Positions 1 to 6,688 of a DNA stretch of 9,090 bases are shown in pieces. A program made the translations under genes and the position numbers. The notes under the pieces are model-generated. The model was given only the letters and a program-made list of their open reading frames with translations. It was not told the origin of the DNA and did no database searches. Source of the DNA: CAZTKP01 sp964614215 (lineage in GTDB: Bacteria > UBP6 > UBA1177). The DNA lies in the NCBI GenBank assembly GCA_964614215.1, contig CAZTKP010000110.1:1-9090 (forward strand). Reading direction: 5' to 3'. Each line of letters begins with the position of its first letter. Position 1 is the first letter of the stretch.

Positions 1-22
1 GAAAATTAAATGGGAGAGATAA

Positions 23-424
23 ATGACTAAAAAGATTGATCATATCGGCATTGCAGTGTCAAGTCTGGAAAAGTATATTCCATTTTACCGTGATGTGCTT
101 GGACTTGAATTTGAAGGAACTGAAGTTGTCGAGGATCAGAAAGTAAAAGTTGCTTTCTTTAAAATAGGAGAGTCAAGGATCGAACTTCTTGAGCCTATTT
201 CAGATGAAAGCCCTATTGCAAAGTTTATTGAAAAGAAAGGCGAAGGAATACATCATCTTGCAGTTTCTTCTGAAGATGTTGCAAAAGATATTGAAGTAAT
301 GAAAGAAAAAGGCGTCAGAATGATCGATGAAACTCCCAGGGGTGGAGCTCATCAGACACAGATCGCATTCATTCATCCTAAGGAAACTAGAGTTCTTGTG
401 GAATTGACGCAGCAGAAACATTAA
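23..424 (+). CDS. mce: Methylmalonyl-CoA epimerase (VOC family)
   Basis: Interconverts (R)- and (S)-methylmalonyl-CoA, linking methylmalonyl-CoA mutase to the decarboxylase encoded downstream; cytoplasmic. The 133-aa length is normal for the family, which forms a metal-dependent glyoxalase-fold dimer. The start reads KIDHIGIAVSSLEKYIPFY, the usual first beta-alpha-beta module, with His7 as a likely metal ligand. The second module has GIHHLAV at 75-81 (His77/His78), and VLVELTQ near the end supplies Glu127. Gln39 sits where a further ligand is often found. ELLEP at 54-58 and SPIAKFIEKKGEG at 63-75 are typical of the family. ATG 23 is preceded by GGGAGAG at 12-18. It lies 22 bp ahead of mmdA, consistent with one operon. 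The mutase expected next to it would be left of the window. The call is secure. Confidence 0.95.
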   Translation: MTKKIDHIGIAVSSLEKYIPFYRDVLGLEFEGTEVVEDQKVKVAFFKIGESRIELLEPISDESPIAKFIEKKGEGIHHLAVSSEDVAKDIEVMKEKGVRMIDETPRGGAHQTQIAFIHPKETRVLVELTQQKH

Positions 425-446
425 TCGTTTTTTGGAGACGGAGAAA

Positions 447-1982
447 ATGGTAACCATCGAAGAAAAATTAGCAGAACTTAGAGCTAAGAAAGAGAAGGGA
501 AAGCTTGGCGGCGGAGAGAAAAGAATCGAAACACAGCATGCAAAAGGAAAGCTTACTGCACGTGAAAGGATCGCGCTTCTTCTTGATCCGGGCAGTTTTG
601 AGGAGATAGATTCTCTTCGGTTCGGAGCAAAGAAGAACACTCCAATCGGTGACGGTGTAGTGACCGGTTACGGAACTGTTAACGGAAGAAAGATCTTTGT
701 TTTTGCTCAGGACTTTACAGTAGCCGGCGGATCACTTGGAAAAGTTGTCGGTGAGAAGATCTGTAAAGTTATGGACCTTGCCCTGAAGGTTGGAGCACCG
801 GTTGTCGGGCTTAACGATTCAGGCGGAGCGAACATCCCTGAAGGCGTCAACTCTCTCTACGGTTACGGCGAGATATTCAAGAGAAATACGATAGCAAGCG
901 GAGTTATTCCGCAGATCTCGGCAGTTTACGGCCCCTGTGCCGGTGGAGCTGTCTATTCTCCGGCTCTCACGGACTTCGTTTTTATGACGGAATCCAATTC
1001 ATATATGTTCCTCACGGGACCGAAAGTCGTTAAGGCTGTTACACATGAAGATGTTACTGTCGATCAGCTCGGCGGCGCAAATGTTCACATGGTTAAATCA
1101 GGTGTGGCACATTTCTCTCACGAGACAGAAAAACAGAGCATCGAAGCTATCAGAGAACTTCTGGGGTACTTTCCTGCAAATAACATGGAAGATCCTCCGG
1201 TAGTTGAAAGTTCCGATCCTTTTGACAGGATGGAAGATACTCTTAATCAGATCGTTCCGACAAATCCCAACAAGGGTTACAGCATGTACGATGTAATCCA
1301 CATGATAGTTGATGACGGCCAGTTCATAGATGTTCAGCCGCTTTATGCAAGGAACATGATCGTAGGCTTTGCAAGACTTAACGGCAGAACGGTCGGTATC
1401 GTTGCAAATCAGCCCAATGTTCTTGCCGGCTGTCTTGATATAAACGCTTCTGACAAGGCCGCCAGATTTGTCAGATTCTGCGATGCTTTCAATATTCCTT
1501 TAATAACACTTGTTGATACTCCAGGGTTCCTTCCGGGAACGGGTCAGGAGTACGGCGGAGTTATCAGACACGGTGCAAAGATGCTTTATGCATATAGTGA
1601 AGCTACGGTTCCGAAAATTACCGTTGTCACAAGAAAGTCAACAGGCGGAGCTTACCTTGCAATGGCTTCAAAACACCTTAGAACTGACCTTAACTACGCA
1701 TGGCCGACAGCTCAGATCGCAGTTATGGGAGCAAAAGGTGCTGTCGAGATCCTTCAGAGAAAGGAACTTGAGGAAGCCGAGGATAAGGAAAAGTTCCTTG
1801 CCGAACAGGAAGAAATATACAACAGAGAAGTTGCTAACCCTTACATTGCCGCTCAGCACGGTTATGTTGACGATATTCTTGAGCCGAAGACAACAAGACC
1901 GAGACTTATCAAGGCTCTTGAGATGCTCATAACTAAAAATGATGATCTGCCCGCCAAGAAGCATGGCAATATTCCGCTTTAA
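447..1982 (+). CDS. mmdA: Methylmalonyl-CoA decarboxylase alpha subunit (carboxyltransferase)
   Basis: Transfers the carboxyl group of methylmalonyl-CoA to the biotin of MmdC, the first step of Na+-pumping decarboxylation to propionyl-CoA. The 511-aa protein has the two crotonase-like halves of the acyl-CoA carboxyltransferase family. GPCAGGAVY at 162-170 is the N-terminal oxyanion-hole region. DTPGFLPG at 357-364 and RKSTGGAYLAM at 396-406 belong to the C-terminal half. The usual RIALLLDPGSFEEI segment is at 41-54. I chose ATG 447 rather than the in-frame TTG 432: GGAG at 434-437 lies 9 bases before the ATG, and family members begin with a similar short helix. No biotin carboxylase gene is nearby, while mmdB/C/D-type subunits follow. 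This favours a decarboxylase over propionyl-CoA carboxylase, although the subunit sequences are close and the reaction is inferred from context. Confidence 0.93.
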   Translation: MVTIEEKLAELRAKKEKGKLGGGEKRIETQHAKGKLTARERIALLLDPGSFEEIDSLRFGAKKNTPIGDGVVTGYGTVNGRKIFVFAQDFTVAGGSLGKVVGEKICKVMDLALKVGAPVVGLNDSGGANIPEGVNSLYGYGEIFKRNTIASGVIPQISAVYGPCAGGAVYSPALTDFVFMTESNSYMFLTGPKVVKAVTHEDVTVDQLGGANVHMVKSGVAHFSHETEKQSIEAIRELLGYFPANNMEDPPVVESSDPFDRMEDTLNQIVPTNPNKGYSMYDVIHMIVDDGQFIDVQPLYARNMIVGFARLNGRTVGIVANQPNVLAGCLDINASDKAARFVRFCDAFNIPLITLVDTPGFLPGTGQEYGGVIRHGAKMLYAYSEATVPKITVVTRKSTGGAYLAMASKHLRTDLNYAWPTAQIAVMGAKGAVEILQRKELEEAEDKEKFLAEQEEIYNREVANPYIAAQHGYVDDILEPKTTRPRLIKALEMLITKNDDLPAKKHGNIPL

Positions 1983-1992
1983 GGAGGGATGA

Positions 1993-2415
1993 ATGTTAAA
2001 TATAACGCTATCGAATTTACTTGTGTCAGGAGTTGAGGATCAGAGTGTCGATGTTCTGATGGTCGTGCTTCCGATCGTCGGGATCTCAGTCGTTCTTGCT
2101 TCTCTTGCATTTCTTGCGATCATCCTCAAGCAGTTCGTTTTTATTGATAAGGAGTCGAGAAAGGCTTATTTCGCCAAGCCTGAAGCTCCTGCTGTCAGTA
2201 AAAAGGATGAAGTTGCAAAGGAAGCTGAAACAGAAAGAGATGATTCATCGGAAGATGAGATGGCGGCGGTTGCGACAGCCATTTATCTTATTATGCAGGA
2301 GTCATCGGATCCTATAGCTCTTACGGAGATCCCTGTTGAGAATTCTCCTTGGGTATCAGCTGTAAGAAATGCGCAGAGTGCCGGTTTTAAGAATTGGAAA
2401 GCCAACAAGAGGTAG
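1993..2415 (+). CDS. mmdD: Na+-pumping decarboxylase small membrane subunit (OadG/MmdD type)
   Basis: Small membrane-anchored subunit that holds the carboxyltransferase and biotin carrier on the MmdB pump. The 140-aa protein has one clear transmembrane helix at about residues 20-48. A charged linker follows (PEAPAVSKKDEVAKEAETE). Next comes the family's EDEMAAVATAIYLIM helix at about 87-101, and a C-terminal stretch rich in Trp and basic residues (NSPWVSAVRNAQSAGFKNW). That arrangement matches OadG/MmdD proteins. ATG 1993 has AAGGAGGG at 1981-1988, and this site overlaps the mmdA stop codon. An ATG at 1989 is out of frame and too close to the ribosome site. It is 10 bp downstream of mmdA and 4 bp upstream of mmdC, so translation is probably coupled. 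Confidence 0.87.
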   Translation: MLNITLSNLLVSGVEDQSVDVLMVVLPIVGISVVLASLAFLAIILKQFVFIDKESRKAYFAKPEAPAVSKKDEVAKEAETERDDSSEDEMAAVATAIYLIMQESSDPIALTEIPVENSPWVSAVRNAQSAGFKNWKANKR

Positions 2416-2419
2416 AAAG

Positions 2420-2851
2420 ATGAAAAAGTATGATCTTAAAATAAACGGAAAAGAGTACAATGTTGACGTTAAGGATTTCAGTGCGAACAGCGCAAAAGTC
2501 GAGGTCAACGGAAAATCCTACGATGTCGAGATAAAGTATCAGGAAAACGAAGCTCCTGTAGTTATTCCTAAGATAACTAGAAAGGCCGCACCGGTTGTGA
2601 CTCAGCAGGCAGCTCCTGTACAGGCTCCTGCTGCCGGAGGAAACAGTGTGAACGCTCCTATGCCCGGACTGATCCTGAAGATCCTTGTCAAGGTCGGTGA
2701 CACGGTAACAGCCGGCCAGAAAGTAGCTATCATGGAAGCTATGAAGATGGAGAACGATATCAATACTCAGTTCGCGGGAACAGTTTCAGCCATCAATATT
2801 AACGAGGGAGACAACGTGCAGGAAAATCAATCTCTCGTAGTTATTTCATAG
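2420..2851 (+). CDS. mmdC: Biotin carboxyl carrier subunit of methylmalonyl-CoA decarboxylase
   Basis: Carries the carboxyl group on biotin from MmdA to MmdB. The 143-aa protein has an N-terminal beta-rich part (1-56), an Ala/Pro/Gln-rich flexible linker (about 57-75) and a C-terminal biotinyl domain (about 77-143). The biotin acceptor is Lys109 in EAMKMEN, 34 residues from the C-terminus, the expected spacing for this domain. NAPMPGLILKILVKVGD at 78-94 is the conserved first half of the domain. I chose ATG 2420, which follows AAGAGG at 2407-2412. An upstream in-frame start at 2369 would add 17 basic residues overlapping mmdD and has no matching signal. The mmdB ribosome site overlaps its stop codon. 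Confidence 0.94.
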   Translation: MKKYDLKINGKEYNVDVKDFSANSAKVEVNGKSYDVEIKYQENEAPVVIPKITRKAAPVVTQQAAPVQAPAAGGNSVNAPMPGLILKILVKVGDTVTAGQKVAIMEAMKMENDINTQFAGTVSAININEGDNVQENQSLVVIS

Positions 2852-2857
2852 GGGGAA

Positions 2858-4006
2858 ATGATGGAACTGATATTAGACAACTTTATGTATTTCCTGAATA
2901 CTACGGGCTTCATGCATCTGACATGGGGTAATGTGATCATGATGGTCATCGGTATGGGATTCATCTATATGGCAATTGCCAAAGGATGGGAGCCTATGCT
3001 TCTGCTTCCGATCGGTTTCGGTATTCTGCTCGGAAATATTCCCAGTGCAGCAGGTATCAAGATAGGAGTTTATGACGATGGTTCAGTTCTGAGATATCTC
3101 TACTACGGTGTTCTCAAGGGTATCTATCCTCCGCTTATCTTTTTCGGCATAGGTGCGATGACGGACTTTTCATACATGATATCCAACCCCAAGCTTATTC
3201 TTCTGGGCGGAGCCGCACAGATCGGTATTTTTGCGGCTTTCCTCCTTGCTCTGGGTTGGGGATTTAATGTTCAGGAATCAGCAGCTATCGGTATTATCGG
3301 CGGAGCTGACGGTCCTACATCGATCTTTATTTCAGGATTGATGGCGCCGCATCTTATCGGTCCGATCGCAATTGCGGCCTATTCATACATGGCACTTGTT
3401 CCCGTTATTCAGCAGCCGATCATCTATGCTCTGACAACGAAGAAAGAGAGGCTCATCAGGATGAAGCCACCGCGGAAAGTATCAAAACGTGAAAAGATAT
3501 TTTTCCCTGTAGTAGCATTCATAGTGTGCTGTCTGATAGCTCCCGGAGGTCTTCCTCTTATCGGAATGCTCATGGCGGGAAATATCATGAAGGAATCAGG
3601 CGTGACGGACAGACTTGCAAAGACCGGTGCAAACGCAATGATCGACATCACGACCATTCTTATCGGTCTTACGGTCGGAGCTTCAACTGCCGCAGAACAT
3701 TTCCTCAATGTTAAGTCTCTTAAGATCTTCGGACTCGGTGCTCTGAGCTTTGTAATTGCAACCATGGGCGGAGTTCTTTTTGCAAAACTTATGAACCTTG
3801 TTCTGAGCAAAGATAATAAGATCAATCCCATTATCGGTTGTGCAGGCGTAAGTGCTGTTCCTGACAGTGCAAGAGTCGCCCAGCATGTGGGAAGACACTG
3901 CGATCCTGAGAATCATCTTCTCATGCACGCAATGGCTCCAAATGTTGCAGGTGTTATCGGTTCCGCGATCGCTGCCGGTATTCTTCTTGGACTTATTCCT
4001 TACTGA
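2858..4006 (+). CDS. mmdB: Na+-translocating methylmalonyl-CoA decarboxylase beta subunit
   Basis: Integral membrane subunit that decarboxylates carboxybiotin and exports Na+. The 382 aa are mostly hydrophobic, and the length is within the OadB/MmdB/GcdB range. The conserved polar sites can be matched to those of Klebsiella OadB. Asp151 in GGADGPTS matches Asp203, and Tyr177 matches Tyr229. Asn323, Gly327, Ser332 and Arg339 in the NPIIGCAGVSAVPDSAR segment match Asn373, Gly377, Ser382 and Arg389. The start is ATG 2858 or the adjacent ATG 2861, behind GGGGG at 2851-2855. The last 17 codons and the stop codon recur three times downstream (once truncated), and inserted units begin immediately after the stop. 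The reading frame is nevertheless full length and should be functional. Only 8 bp separate it from a convergent gene, and I see no terminator. Confidence 0.95.
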   Translation: MMELILDNFMYFLNTTGFMHLTWGNVIMMVIGMGFIYMAIAKGWEPMLLLPIGFGILLGNIPSAAGIKIGVYDDGSVLRYLYYGVLKGIYPPLIFFGIGAMTDFSYMISNPKLILLGGAAQIGIFAAFLLALGWGFNVQESAAIGIIGGADGPTSIFISGLMAPHLIGPIAIAAYSYMALVPVIQQPIIYALTTKKERLIRMKPPRKVSKREKIFFPVVAFIVCCLIAPGGLPLIGMLMAGNIMKESGVTDRLAKTGANAMIDITTILIGLTVGASTAAEHFLNVKSLKIFGLGALSFVIATMGGVLFAKLMNLVLSKDNKINPIIGCAGVSAVPDSARVAQHVGRHCDPENHLLMHAMAPNVAGVIGSAIAAGILLGLIPY

Positions 4007-4007
4007 T
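3953..4007 (+). repeat. Attachment-like repeat copy 1 (3' end of mmdB)
   Basis: This 55-bp segment encodes VIGSAIAAGILLGLIPY and the stop codon of the intact mmdB. It begins GTTATCGG, contains the 8-bp palindrome GCGATCGC, and ends CTTACTGAT. It is the left boundary of unit 1 and would correspond to the attL-like junction if the array arose by integration. Identity with copy 2 extends 3 bp further left (GGT, from 3950). Confidence 0.8.
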
Positions 4008-4014
4008 TCCAGTT

Positions 4015-4455
4015 CTAATACTTTTTTCTAATGTCTTCTATTGACTGTTCTTCTACATAGATCTCTCTGTCTGGGGAAATTGACTTGATGAGCTTTTTAT
4101 CCTTATCAAAGAATGAGATCTTAAATTTCATAATGCCTTCATTTTTGAATGTTATTGCCGGAATAACAAAGTGAATTCTTACTAATTTATTATTTGAAGA
4201 CTTTATTTCAACGATATCTCCACGGGCTTTACTTATCTCTTTCTTGTCATAAATTACTTCTAACTCAAAGAAGCTCGGGGAGGGTTCTTTTATAAATTTT
4301 GTTTCAGAGAAAATACCAATCCTTAAAACTCTTGGCCATGTAGATGTTTTTGATTTTACGAAAATAATCTTTTCATTATATATTCCCATCAACGAGATCT
4401 TATTTCCTTCTTCAATTCTTATATCATCGCAAACAATGAAAGATGCAATCTTCAT
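4015..4455 (-). CDS. DUF6941-like protein, unit 1 (third gene of operon)
   Basis: Function unknown. The 146-aa protein opens with MKIASFIVCDDIRIEEGNKI and continues SLMGIYNEKIIF. This 'sensor of conditions' style start is typical of small beta-rich bacterial proteins that I recognise as DUF6941-like. The rest alternates short beta strands with many Lys/Ile residues, without Cys pairs, a signal peptide or a membrane segment, so it is probably cytoplasmic. I chose the ATG complementary to 4453-4455, preceded by GAGAGG seven bases upstream. A TTG start at 4470 would cover that ribosome site. It lies 22 bp downstream of the zinc-finger gene in the same direction. Its stop is 8 bp from the mmdB stop, tail to tail. 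An identical copy is in unit 2. The family call is from memory of its N-terminus; a role in the neighbouring two-gene module is inference. Confidence 0.75.
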   Translation of the reverse strand: MKIASFIVCDDIRIEEGNKISLMGIYNEKIIFVKSKTSTWPRVLRIGIFSETKFIKEPSPSFFELEVIYDKKEISKARGDIVEIKSSNNKLVRIHFVIPAITFKNEGIMKFKISFFDKDKKLIKSISPDREIYVEEQSIEDIRKKY

Positions 4456-4477
4456 TTTATAACCTCTCAATTAATTT

Positions 4478-5041
4478 TTAATTTGTTAATGGTGGACAAT
4501 TATAATCAATATCCGTGGGTCTTTCCTCACAATACCTTTTTGAAGAACCATCAGCAATTGTAATTACCTGAACATTTTCGGTTATCATGGAAGCTACTTG
4601 ATCACAATTTCGTATAGCAAAATTGGCGGCTTCTTTTGTGTAATCATTCTCAGCTACATCAATAAGAAAAGGAAATAAATTGATAAGTTTAAATAAAGCC
4701 ACACTTGAAGAGTTAGGTTTCGTAGCTCCGATCTTCCATTTCGTTAAAGTCCTTTGTGATAATCCTAAAGCTCTTTCAATTCTGGACATTTTGATTTTGT
4801 CGTTTGAAGAAACTATTTCAGCTAATACTTTTTTAATTACCTTTGCGTCTAGCTCTTTCAAAGCTTTTGATATAATTAAGCTGTTCTCTTTGAAAAAATC
4901 TCCATATGATTCACAATTTTCACAATAATAATTAGGTACATCTATTTCGACTTTCTCACCTGTGGAATCTGTGAAAACCCTGGTGTCAGTTTTTTTTATT
5001 AATGAGCCTGTACCGCATATTGGACATAATTTTTTACTCAT
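4478..5041 (-). CDS. Zinc-finger + HTH regulator, MqsA-like antitoxin candidate, unit 1
   Basis: Probably a DNA-binding regulator or antitoxin. The 187-aa protein has an N-terminal CPIC...CENC zinc-binding knuckle (Cys6, Cys9, Cys40, Cys43), the YgiT/MqsA-type finger. An Xre-like helix-turn-helix follows at about 84-122 (MSRIERALGLSQRTLTKWK, then KPNSSSVALFKLI). The C-terminal extension of about 60 residues has three further Cys (146, 171, 182) and is longer than MqsA (about 131 aa). ATG at 5039-5041 on the complement has AAGGAG seven bases upstream. The gene overlaps the upstream 127-aa gene by 8 bp, the tight coupling seen in toxin-antitoxin pairs where the toxin comes first, as in mqsRA. 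The domains are clear. The antitoxin role is inferred from domains and gene order. Confidence 0.8.
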   Translation of the reverse strand: MSKKLCPICGTGSLIKKTDTRVFTDSTGEKVEIDVPNYYCENCESYGDFFKENSLIISKALKELDAKVIKKVLAEIVSSNDKIKMSRIERALGLSQRTLTKWKIGATKPNSSSVALFKLINLFPFLIDVAENDYTKEAANFAIRNCDQVASMITENVQVITIADGSSKRYCEERPTDIDYNCPPLTN

Positions 5042-5417
5042 TTCTTTCTCCTTCTATTTTTCTCTCTTGAAGAGCCTTAATTAATTTGTCTTTAAGCATC
5101 GGGTTAGCTTCTTTTGATCTGTGAAAGGATTTAATTACCCATTGACCAGTTGATGGAGGGCAAAAGAAAGCTAGATATCCCAGAATTCCTCTATATCTGA
5201 ATAAATACGAATCAATTAGAGTATTATCAATCTTTGTGTGTAGCTCTGTTCGATTAAATTTCAGTTGCTCGATTCTTTCATTGGCAATTACGGTTAACAC
5301 GTCTTTTTCCTCTTTTAGTCTAAAATCTTCATAAGCACGTCTTAAAGCATTGTCCAGTACAATAACCTTTTTCTTATGGCATAGTTTTCTGAACTTTTCA
5401 TAACAGTAATGAGCCAC
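5034..5417 (-). CDS. Unrecognised 127-aa protein, candidate toxin partner, unit 1
   Basis: I do not recognise this family with confidence. It is 127 aa, strongly basic, with no signal peptide or membrane helix. The N-terminal half is helical and Lys/Glu-rich (KFRKLCHKKKVIVLDNALRR). The C-terminal half has a strand-like stretch, RGILGYLAFFCPPSTGQWVIKSFHRS at 76-101, loosely like the last strands of MqsR/RelE-type RNase toxins that end in a V-I-x-S-F motif. It is the first gene of the operon and overlaps the MqsA-like gene by 8 bp, so a toxin role fits the context. The start is GTG (complement of 5415-5417) with AAGG about 8 bases upstream; no ATG is available near the start. The weak initiation codon would suit a gene kept at low dose. 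Identical copy in unit 2. Confidence 0.7.
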   Translation of the reverse strand: MAHYCYEKFRKLCHKKKVIVLDNALRRAYEDFRLKEEKDVLTVIANERIEQLKFNRTELHTKIDNTLIDSYLFRYRGILGYLAFFCPPSTGQWVIKSFHRSKEANPMLKDKLIKALQERKIEGERNE

Positions 5418-5497
5418 GGTACACCTTCTATTGTTTTATTGTAATTAAAAAAACCTATATATCAACAAATATGATCCTTTAAGGAACATTTTAACCT

Positions 5498-5519
5498 AAA
5501 AAATGCTTCTTGCAAGCAT
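5498..5519 (-). terminator. Leader hairpin with T-run (possible attenuator), unit 1
   Basis: Read on the - strand, ATGCTT-GCAAG-AAGCAT forms a 6-bp stem with a 5-base loop, followed at once by TTTTT. It lies in the presumed 5' leader, between the leftward promoter and the GTG start of the first gene. The stem has only two G/C pairs, so termination would be partial at best. An operator is the alternative reading. Confidence 0.35.
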
Positions 5520-5521
5520 GT

Positions 5522-5551
5522 TTGACCAGATATTAAAGTCTAATATATATT
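5522..5551 (+). promoter_or_regulatory. Rightward promoter candidate sharing the palindromic -10, unit 1
   Basis: TTGACC (5522-5527) and TATATT (5546-5551), spacer 18. It uses the same palindrome as the leftward promoter and would transcribe into the small ORF at 5579 and the mmdB-tail repeat. Confidence 0.35.
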
Positions 5552-5575
5552 ATGCATAAACATTTTGAAAGTCAA
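5547..5575 (-). promoter_or_regulatory. Leftward sigma70-like promoter of the three-gene operon, unit 1
   Basis: On the - strand, TTGACT (5570-5575) is followed after 17 bases by TAATAT (5547-5552). CATAAT is an overlapping alternative -10 with a 15-base spacer. Transcription would start near 5540, giving a leader of about 120 nt before the GTG. The -10 sits in the 12-bp palindrome TAATATATATTA (5541-5552). Confidence 0.55.
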
Positions 5576-5578
5576 TAT

Positions 5579-5653
5579 ATGTTAACAAGAGCTTCGGGTG
5601 TTATCGGTTCCGCGATCGCTGCCGGTATTCTTCTTGGACTTATTCCTTACTGA
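5579..5653 (+). CDS. Small ORF fusing unit 1 end to the mmdB C-terminus (24 aa)
   Basis: An ATG contributed by the unit opens MLTRASG and runs in frame into the mmdB tail VIGSAIAAGILLGLIPY and its stop codon. The product would be a 24-aa, mostly hydrophobic peptide able to span a membrane. A weak purine stretch GAAAG (5567-5571) lies seven bases upstream, and a rightward promoter candidate lies at 5522-5551. In the unit 2 counterpart the frame is kept, and four of the five codons that differ or would be expected to drift are conservative or silent apart from Gly7 to Glu. It could be a real peptide, or simply the inert by-product of an integration joint; the second is more likely a priori. Confidence 0.25.
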   Translation: MLTRASGVIGSAIAAGILLGLIPY

Positions 5654-5654
5654 T
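5600..5654 (+). repeat. Attachment-like repeat copy 2, between units 1 and 2
   Basis: Identical to the mmdB end at 3953-4007. The upstream flank is not mmdB; it is the right end of unit 1 (TTAACAAGAGCTTCGG). The downstream flank repeats the start of unit 1. Confidence 0.8.
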
Positions 5655-5661
5655 TCCAGTT

Positions 5662-6102
5662 CTAATACTTTTTTCTAATGTCTTCTATTGACTGTTCTTC
5701 TACATAGATCTCTCTGTCTGGGGAAATTGACTTGATGAGCTTTTTATCCTTATCAAAGAATGAGATCTTAAATTTCATAATGCCTTCATTTTTGAATGTT
5801 ATTGCCGGAATAACAAAGTGAATTCTTACTAATTTATTATTTGAAGACTTTATTTCAACGATATCTCCACGGGCTTTACTTATCTCTTTCTTGTCATAAA
5901 TTACTTCTAACTCAAAGAAGCTCGGGGAGGGTTCTTTTATAAATTTTGTTTCAGAGAAAATACCAATCCTTAAAACTCTTGGCCATGTAGATGTTTTTGA
6001 TTTTACGAAAATAATCTTTTCATTATATATTCCCATCAACGAGATCTTATTTCCTTCTTCAATTCTTATATCATCGCAAACAATGAAAGATGCAATCTTC
6101 AT
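5662..6102 (-). CDS. DUF6941-like protein, unit 2 copy
   Basis: Same 146-aa protein as at 4015-4455, with identical sequence, start (complement of 6100-6102) and ribosome site. Here the neighbour past its stop codon is not the full mmdB but repeat copy 2. Function unknown. The identity of the copies means expression of the two cannot be told apart by protein sequence. Confidence 0.75.
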   Translation of the reverse strand: MKIASFIVCDDIRIEEGNKISLMGIYNEKIIFVKSKTSTWPRVLRIGIFSETKFIKEPSPSFFELEVIYDKKEISKARGDIVEIKSSNNKLVRIHFVIPAITFKNEGIMKFKISFFDKDKKLIKSISPDREIYVEEQSIEDIRKKY

Positions 6103-6124
6103 TTTATAACCTCTCAATTAATTT

Positions 6125-6688
6125 TTAATTTGTTAATGGTGGACAATTATAATCAATATCCGTGGGTCTTTCCTCACAATACCTTTTTGAAGAACCATCA
6201 GCAATTGTAATTACCTGAACATTTTCGGTTATCATGGAAGCTACTTGATCACAATTTCGTATAGCAAAATTGGCGGCTTCTTTTGTGTAATCATTCTCAG
6301 CTACATCAATAAGAAAAGGAAATAAATTGATAAGTTTAAATAAAGCCACACTTGAAGAGTTAGGTTTCGTAGCTCCGATCTTCCATTTCGTTAAAGTCCT
6401 TTGTGATAATCCTAAAGCTCTTTCAATTCTGGACATTTTGATTTTGTCGTTTGAAGAAACTATTTCAGCTAATACTTTTTTAATTACCTTTGCGTCTAGC
6501 TCTTTCAAAGCTTTTGATATAATTAAGCTGTTCTCTTTGAAAAAATCTCCATATGATTCACAATTTTCACAATAATAATTAGGTACATCTATTTCGACTT
6601 TCTCACCTGTGGAATCTGTGAAAACCCTGGTGTCAGTTTTTTTTATTAATGAGCCTGTACCGCATATTGGACATAATTTTTTACTCAT
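6125..6688 (-). CDS. Zinc-finger + HTH regulator, MqsA-like, unit 2 copy
   Basis: Identical to the 187-aa protein at 4478-5041: CPIC/CENC zinc knuckle, HTH at about 84-122, Cys-bearing C-terminal extension. The start is the complement of 6686-6688 with AAGGAG upstream, and it overlaps the preceding gene by 8 bp. If it is an autorepressor, both copies would act on both promoters, which differ by two bases near the core elements. Confidence 0.8.
   Translation of the reverse strand: MSKKLCPICGTGSLIKKTDTRVFTDSTGEKVEIDVPNYYCENCESYGDFFKENSLIISKALKELDAKVIKKVLAEIVSSNDKIKMSRIERALGLSQRTLTKWKIGATKPNSSSVALFKLINLFPFLIDVAENDYTKEAANFAIRNCDQVASMITENVQVITIADGSSKRYCEERPTDIDYNCPPLTN

Larger units (their letters stand above)
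3950..5554. repeat. Tandem duplication, copy A (unit 1)
   Basis: About 1605 bp that recur 1647 bp downstream with no difference found by eye. It runs from the mmdB tail through the three leftward genes and their leader to the -10 region of the promoter. The encoded proteins are identical in both copies. Confidence 0.9.

Noticed and set aside
432..446. TTG start giving a 516-aa MmdA
   Set aside because: It would cover the GGAG ribosome site; ATG 447 is correctly spaced and matches family length.
2369..2419. Extended N-terminus of the biotin carrier overlapping mmdD
   Set aside because: The added residues are an out-of-frame reading of the mmdD end. ATG 2420 has a good ribosome site.
3424..3831. 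135-aa - strand ORF inside mmdB
   Set aside because: Mirror of the conserved mmdB coding frame; composition is not protein-like.
4680..4928. 82-aa + strand ORF opposite the zinc-finger gene (also at 6327-6575)
   Set aside because: Antisense shadow with no ribosome site and no recognisable protein features.
5541..5560. Similarity of the palindrome region (TAATATATATTATG) to the right half of a XerC/XerD dif site, suggesting pdif-like modules
   Set aside because: The XerC half is poorly matched and no second site exists at mmdB. The similarity is explained by AT-rich promoter sequence.
5600..5654. Canonical integron attC site
   Set aside because: The repeat begins with GTTATCG rather than GTTRRRY, and no paired RYYYAAC/GTTRRRY cores bound a foldable palindrome. 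The array is only cassette-like.
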